Assembly (NCBI GenBank): GCA_945875135.1
Contig: CAMCJO010000084.1
Coordinates: 1 to 8,388 of the forward strand
Origin: an uncultured Porphyromonas sp.
Lineage (GTDB): Bacteria > Bacteroidota > Bacteroidia > Bacteroidales > Porphyromonadaceae
Reading direction: 5' to 3'
Length of the DNA: 8,388 nucleotides
The notes under the pieces are model-generated. The model was not told the origin of the DNA. It did not search any database and saw only the letters and a list, made by a program, of their open reading frames with translations. The translations under genes and the position numbers were made by a program. The first letter of the stretch is position 1. The number at the start of each line of letters is the position of its first letter. Shown here piece after piece: positions 4,939 to 8,388 of this stretch.

Positions 4939-7900
4939 ATGAAACGATATAGATACATCACCCTCTCCCTCCTTCTCCTCCTTCTGTCGATCTCTATGCT
5001 CTCCGCGCAGAAGGACTATCAGCTAATGGAGAAAAGCTTTAAGTACTCAATCGGAGTAAAGACAACACCTTCCTACTGTCAGAATGATGGTACGATGGAG
5101 GTTAGACTGCTAGATGTTAATTCAGGTGCTCCACTATACCTTTCACAGATAGGCAAAGTGGAGTACGACGTCAGGGATAAGGATGGACTCAGCTATACCA
5201 AAGGTTATAAGGCCGCTCCAACACCTACGGATGCACTTCCTATAGAGCAGCTTCCAGGGCGTAAGGACTACCGTATCTACATTAGGCTGATACCTAAAGA
5301 AGGTGTTCACAAGTCTGTCTTTGAGACCAACCTCCTCATGGATGTAGAGGTCCAGGATAAGTATGTCGACCTAGTGGTGCTCAAGGAGGAGTTTGATCCG
5401 TATCGACTAACCTGTAGACCTTACGGTAGCTTTCATATTGTAGTGCGAGCCAGTGCAGAGCGTCCCCCACACCTGAATGTTGAGGGTGCACCCGATTCCT
5501 TTACGGGAGCAAAGGAAATGCAACCCACTAAGCAGGAGGTCAAGGAGGGCTTCGTCCTCTACCACTTTGACTATAACGGAGTATTACCCCAGGGCACCTA
5601 CAAATATACCGTAGAGAGTGATTGTCGACGGACTGCTCAAAGGCAGTTTGTCGTCTACGGCCCTAACCCAGATTTACCTACGGTGCCATCAGATCTCAAG
5701 ATACGCTTTGGAATCGCCGTGATGGATGCTGAGGGGTGTGCGAGTGGCATCTCTTCGTTTGCTGCTAGCTTCAATAAGGAAAAACCAGAGCTACGTGAGC
5801 TCTTTAAGGCAATCAATAAGGGCTATGATAATAGTCCAGAGGCATACTTCCCTGAGTATAGAGACTCCTTCCCTGCTACCTTCGTTAAGAACTACGAGGT
5901 GGCTATCGTAACCCAGCTAGAGTATGAAAAGCTCAAGCAGGGGTCTCTAGACGTCAGTTCTCTCCTCTGGAGTGACCAAAAGGGATCACCCTCTAGAGTT
6001 TATGTGAATGAGACGAAGGATGGTGATGAGGTCGGACTTTCTTACAAGCTACCTCAGTCTATGTCACTCCAAGAACTTGGAGAGCAGAAGGCACTTCCAG
6101 GAGCTTTGCTGATACGAGTTAAGCGTCCCAATGCGGGATGTCCCGACTATATTACTATTCCAATTCGTGTGGACTTAGACTATGTGGGTGGGGGAAAGTC
6201 TGGAGGCGGACGCTTTCAAATTCTTGAGACGGAAGGCACCTCTGACTGCTCGATAGGTCAGATTGTATGGTTCCAAGGGTGGAATTTCTGCTCCTTATAC
6301 ATTAAGTACTATGAGCTAGCCGATGGCGAGAGCAAACCAGCTCCTGGAGCTAAGCCCGTACACATCTCTAAAAACTTCGGTCCAGCGGTCTCTACATTAG
6401 TAGACAAGCGATATACTTTCCCAGGGTTCGATCCCAAGAAGCGTTACTATGTTGAGCTGGATGTCATCGACCTCTATGGCAAGCCTGTTACTCCCAAGCC
6501 CAGCTTGATCATTGCGCCAACTAATGGTGAGCCTGTAGATAATCGTCTATTTGACTTCTATAACATCTACGTACACCTAAACAATCCGCTCACTGACCAA
6601 GTCAATATGGGCCCATTCGACGCCTATCTTTCGCCAGCTTACCACACCTACCTCTTCACAACTAAGGGGTCTAACAACCGCTCTCTCAATGCTCTTGCGG
6701 GTATGAGGGTGACCCTCGTGAGAGCTCCAGAGGGGTATGAGGAGTTTCAGAAGAGTAGAGAGGACTACTATTATCGCAAGCCCGACCCAACGAAGACTGA
6801 TGATGAACGTTTCGGAGGTGGTATGATACGACTAGGGGAGACTATCGAGCTGTCTTCGACGTTTACTGAGACTGATGAACGAGAGGAGCTTTATCCGTTT
6901 AGGTTTCTCTATATAGAGGGAAAGAATGGTCAGCGTGTCGTCTATCCTTACAACAACGAGAATGGGACGAGCAACATGAAGTCTATTATAACCGAGGATA
7001 AGGCTAAGCTTAAGTATATGTCGGAGCATCTGATGCCAAGGGGTATCTACCGCTTCAAGTTTGAGCACCCTTGTCAGCCTGGAGAGTCTTTCTATATCAA
7101 CATAGATATGACCGAGCCGCCCCTCGAGCCTAAACTTACGAAACCGCTTGAACCAGTCGTAGACTACGTCTCTTGTGACGAGACATGGGTCTACCCCTTT
7201 GCCGATGGGCGCTTAGACTATGGCGTAGATGAGAATGGTCGTCCCCGTAATCTTGTATTTTATGTCACGGGGCTCCCCAAAGGAGATTCTAGATATCTCT
7301 ACTTCTTCCCCTTTGACAGCAAGGGCAATCCGATTGATCACACGAAGTTCTACATCCCTCTTAAGAATATAGCTCTAGATCCTGCCAATCCTAAGATAAA
7401 TCTACGCTACTTTTATCTACAGTCTACGTACCAATGGATCATCTATGACAAACGCTATAACTCGGTTGACTCTGTAGGTGTCGATCAGTTTGTCCTCAAT
7501 GAACTTCAAGGGGGAAACAACGACAGATTTAAACTGCCGAGTTCGAACTACAACTCCGCCAACGATATCCATGACTGGGGTGAGGATGGAATGAGCTGGC
7601 GCTGGCGAGAGTGGCCATATTTGCCATGGGTCTCCGTCGATGTCCCTATCAATGTAACAAAGGTAATTCCCTCTTATAGCCGTCCTACCTATGTGGGGTA
7701 TCGTTGCTCCAAGGAGACTGGCTATATGGAGTTTAAGTTGATCAACATCCCGACCCGCAAGGGTACTGTGGTACTCAAGGACGGGAAAACAATCATCAAG
7801 AGTGAAGATATCTCAACTCTGACTGACCTGATGGTTCGCTGGGATCTGGATGGCGACCTCAAGAATGAGTACACCCTGGAGATTACGACTAGCCCTTGTC

Positions 7901-8388
7901 CAGGAGCACAAGACATGCCGACGGAGAAGCTTACTGTCAAGCTTATAGACATCACGGAGGGTATCGAGGTGACCTTCTCGCCAAAACGAGGTCTTTGCCC
8001 TGGAGAGACGATGACCCTGACGGCGTCCAATCTAGGTATTCCCAACGAAAACTATAAGTGGGTGATCTATGACGCTAATGGTAAGAAGTCGACACCCACA
8101 GGTCGTATCGTCTCCTGCACTGTATCTGCTCCCTGTGTAATCAACGGCGAGGCGCGGTATAACACCTACACGCTGACCGTCACAGGGACTAAGTGCGGTA
8201 GCTCACAGACGCAGAAGGGGGTCATCCCTGTCTCTCCAGACGAACTCTGGTGGAAGCCGGATCTGAATGGGGAGGGGCTTGGAACTGTGCCCGGTGGCAC
8301 GGGCCCGCAAGAGAAACCTGACAAACATGAACCCTCGGACGCTAAGTACTATGACTGGCACAACCCGGGCAACTGGGCATTCCTCCAC
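4939..8388 (+). CDS. Large secreted multi-module surface protein, 3' end beyond window (putative pilus-associated adhesin)
   Basis: The frame stays open for 1150 codons to the window edge without a stop. The N-terminus is a clear Sec signal peptide: MKRYRY, a Leu-rich core (9-16), and a likely cut after Ala23 (MLSA-QKD). There is no lipobox, unlike the three genes before it. The rest looks like successive beta-sandwich modules, each with a Cys near a strand start: YCQNDGTMEVRL (46-57), TCRPYGSFHIVV, DCSIGQIVWF, PCQPGESFYINI, RCSKETGYMEFKL. LCPGETMTLTASN near 1019-1031 resembles Ig/PKD-like modules of gliding and type IX-secreted proteins. The visible end, DWHNPGNW, resembles the W-NP-x-NW motif often found before a beta-helical section and a type IX C-terminal signal, which cannot be seen here. 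No MIDAS (DxSxS) motif was found, so it does not look like Mfa5. ATG at 4939 is 48 bp after the previous stop. Function is unrecognised; adhesin is an inference from position and architecture. Confidence 0.8.
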   Translation, partial: MKRYRYITLSLLLLLLSISMLSAQKDYQLMEKSFKYSIGVKTTPSYCQNDGTMEVRLLDVNSGAPLYLSQIGKVEYDVRDKDGLSYTKGYKAAPTPTDALPIEQLPGRKDYRIYIRLIPKEGVHKSVFETNLLMDVEVQDKYVDLVVLKEEFDPYRLTCRPYGSFHIVVRASAERPPHLNVEGAPDSFTGAKEMQPTKQEVKEGFVLYHFDYNGVLPQGTYKYTVESDCRRTAQRQFVVYGPNPDLPTVPSDLKIRFGIAVMDAEGCASGISSFAASFNKEKPELRELFKAINKGYDNSPEAYFPEYRDSFPATFVKNYEVAIVTQLEYEKLKQGSLDVSSLLWSDQKGSPSRVYVNETKDGDEVGLSYKLPQSMSLQELGEQKALPGALLIRVKRPNAGCPDYITIPIRVDLDYVGGGKSGGGRFQILETEGTSDCSIGQIVWFQGWNFCSLYIKYYELADGESKPAPGAKPVHISKNFGPAVSTLVDKRYTFPGFDPKKRYYVELDVIDLYGKPVTPKPSLIIAPTNGEPVDNRLFDFYNIYVHLNNPLTDQVNMGPFDAYLSPAYHTYLFTTKGSNNRSLNALAGMRVTLVRAPEGYEEFQKSREDYYYRKPDPTKTDDERFGGGMIRLGETIELSSTFTETDEREELYPFRFLYIEGKNGQRVVYPYNNENGTSNMKSIITEDKAKLKYMSEHLMPRGIYRFKFEHPCQPGESFYINIDMTEPPLEPKLTKPLEPVVDYVSCDETWVYPFADGRLDYGVDENGRPRNLVFYVTGLPKGDSRYLYFFPFDSKGNPIDHTKFYIPLKNIALDPANPKINLRYFYLQSTYQWIIYDKRYNSVDSVGVDQFVLNELQGGNNDRFKLPSSNYNSANDIHDWGEDGMSWRWREWPYLPWVSVDVPINVTKVIPSYSRPTYVGYRCSKETGYMEFKLINIPTRKGTVVLKDGKTIIKSEDISTLTDLMVRWDLDGDLKNEYTLEITTSPCPGAQDMPTEKLTVKLIDITEGIEVTFSPKRGLCPGETMTLTASNLGIPNENYKWVIYDANGKKSTPTGRIVSCTVSAPCVINGEARYNTYTLTVTGTKCGSSQTQKGVIPVSPDELWWKPDLNGEGLGTVPGGTGPQEKPDKHEPSDAKYYDWHNPGNWAFLH

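Noticed and set aside
4888..4941. Third fimbrial gene and the giant gene are in the same frame, separated by a single TAG and 16 further sense codons
   Set aside because: The giant protein has its own signal peptide directly after its ATG, and the 16 codons encode no donor-strand motif. A shared frame occurs by chance one time in three, so stop read-through or a broken fusion is not supported.
5692..5780. von Willebrand A MIDAS motif in the giant protein (GIAVMDAEGCASG)
   Set aside because: A MIDAS needs D-x-S-x-S/T; here the residues after Asp are A-E-G-C, so the metal site is not present.
5726..8388. Several short frames on both strands inside the giant gene (for example 5726-5911 +, 6832-7068 -, 7722-8045 -, 8203-8388 -)
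   Set aside because: They are shadows of the continuous frame from 4939, with no signal peptide, domain or codon pattern of their own.

Overview
The window looks like a Bacteroidota genome, most likely a Porphyromonas (perhaps the P. asaccharolytica/P. uenonis group). This is inferred from the fimbrial protein families, the lack of Shine-Dalgarno sequences before the genes, one TAnnTTTG-type promoter element, and palindromic intergenic repeats. No 16S rRNA or other species marker is present.

All genes read on the + strand and appear to form one surface-appendage locus. Bases 1-753 hold no convincing gene. They contain several repeat families: palindromic REP-like elements, a CCACGTGG array phased at about 22 bp, a triple 21-bp tandem repeat, and a composite element present twice. 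A promoter candidate lies just before the first gene. Bases 754-2253 encode an Mfa1-family major fimbrial subunit. A 303-bp spacer (2254-2556) follows, packed with inverted repeats and a perfect 12-bp stem-loop. Bases 2557-3552 encode a FimB/Mfa2-family anchor lipoprotein. Bases 3577-4890 encode a third fimbrillin-like lipoprotein. Bases 4939-8388 are the first 1150 codons of a very large secreted protein with a Sec signal peptide, cut off by the window edge.

The set fits a type V (protease-mediated strand-exchange) pilus. The three small proteins have lipoprotein signals. The major subunit and the third protein have an arginine at the place where Porphyromonas pilins are trimmed. The major subunit and the anchor share a C-terminal motif (IN-x-W-[IL]-[VI]-R-x-QD) expected of the donor strand. 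The third protein ends before this strand, which suggests a terminal (tip) subunit. The large fourth protein occupies the position of a tip adhesin such as P. gingivalis Mfa5 but shows no von Willebrand A metal site. It appears to be a different kind of multi-module surface protein.

The points most worth a second look are the phased CCACGTGG array, the covarying palindromes, the hairpin between major subunit and anchor, the tip-like third subunit and the unrecognised giant protein. No CRISPR array, insertion sequence, tRNA or rRNA was seen.
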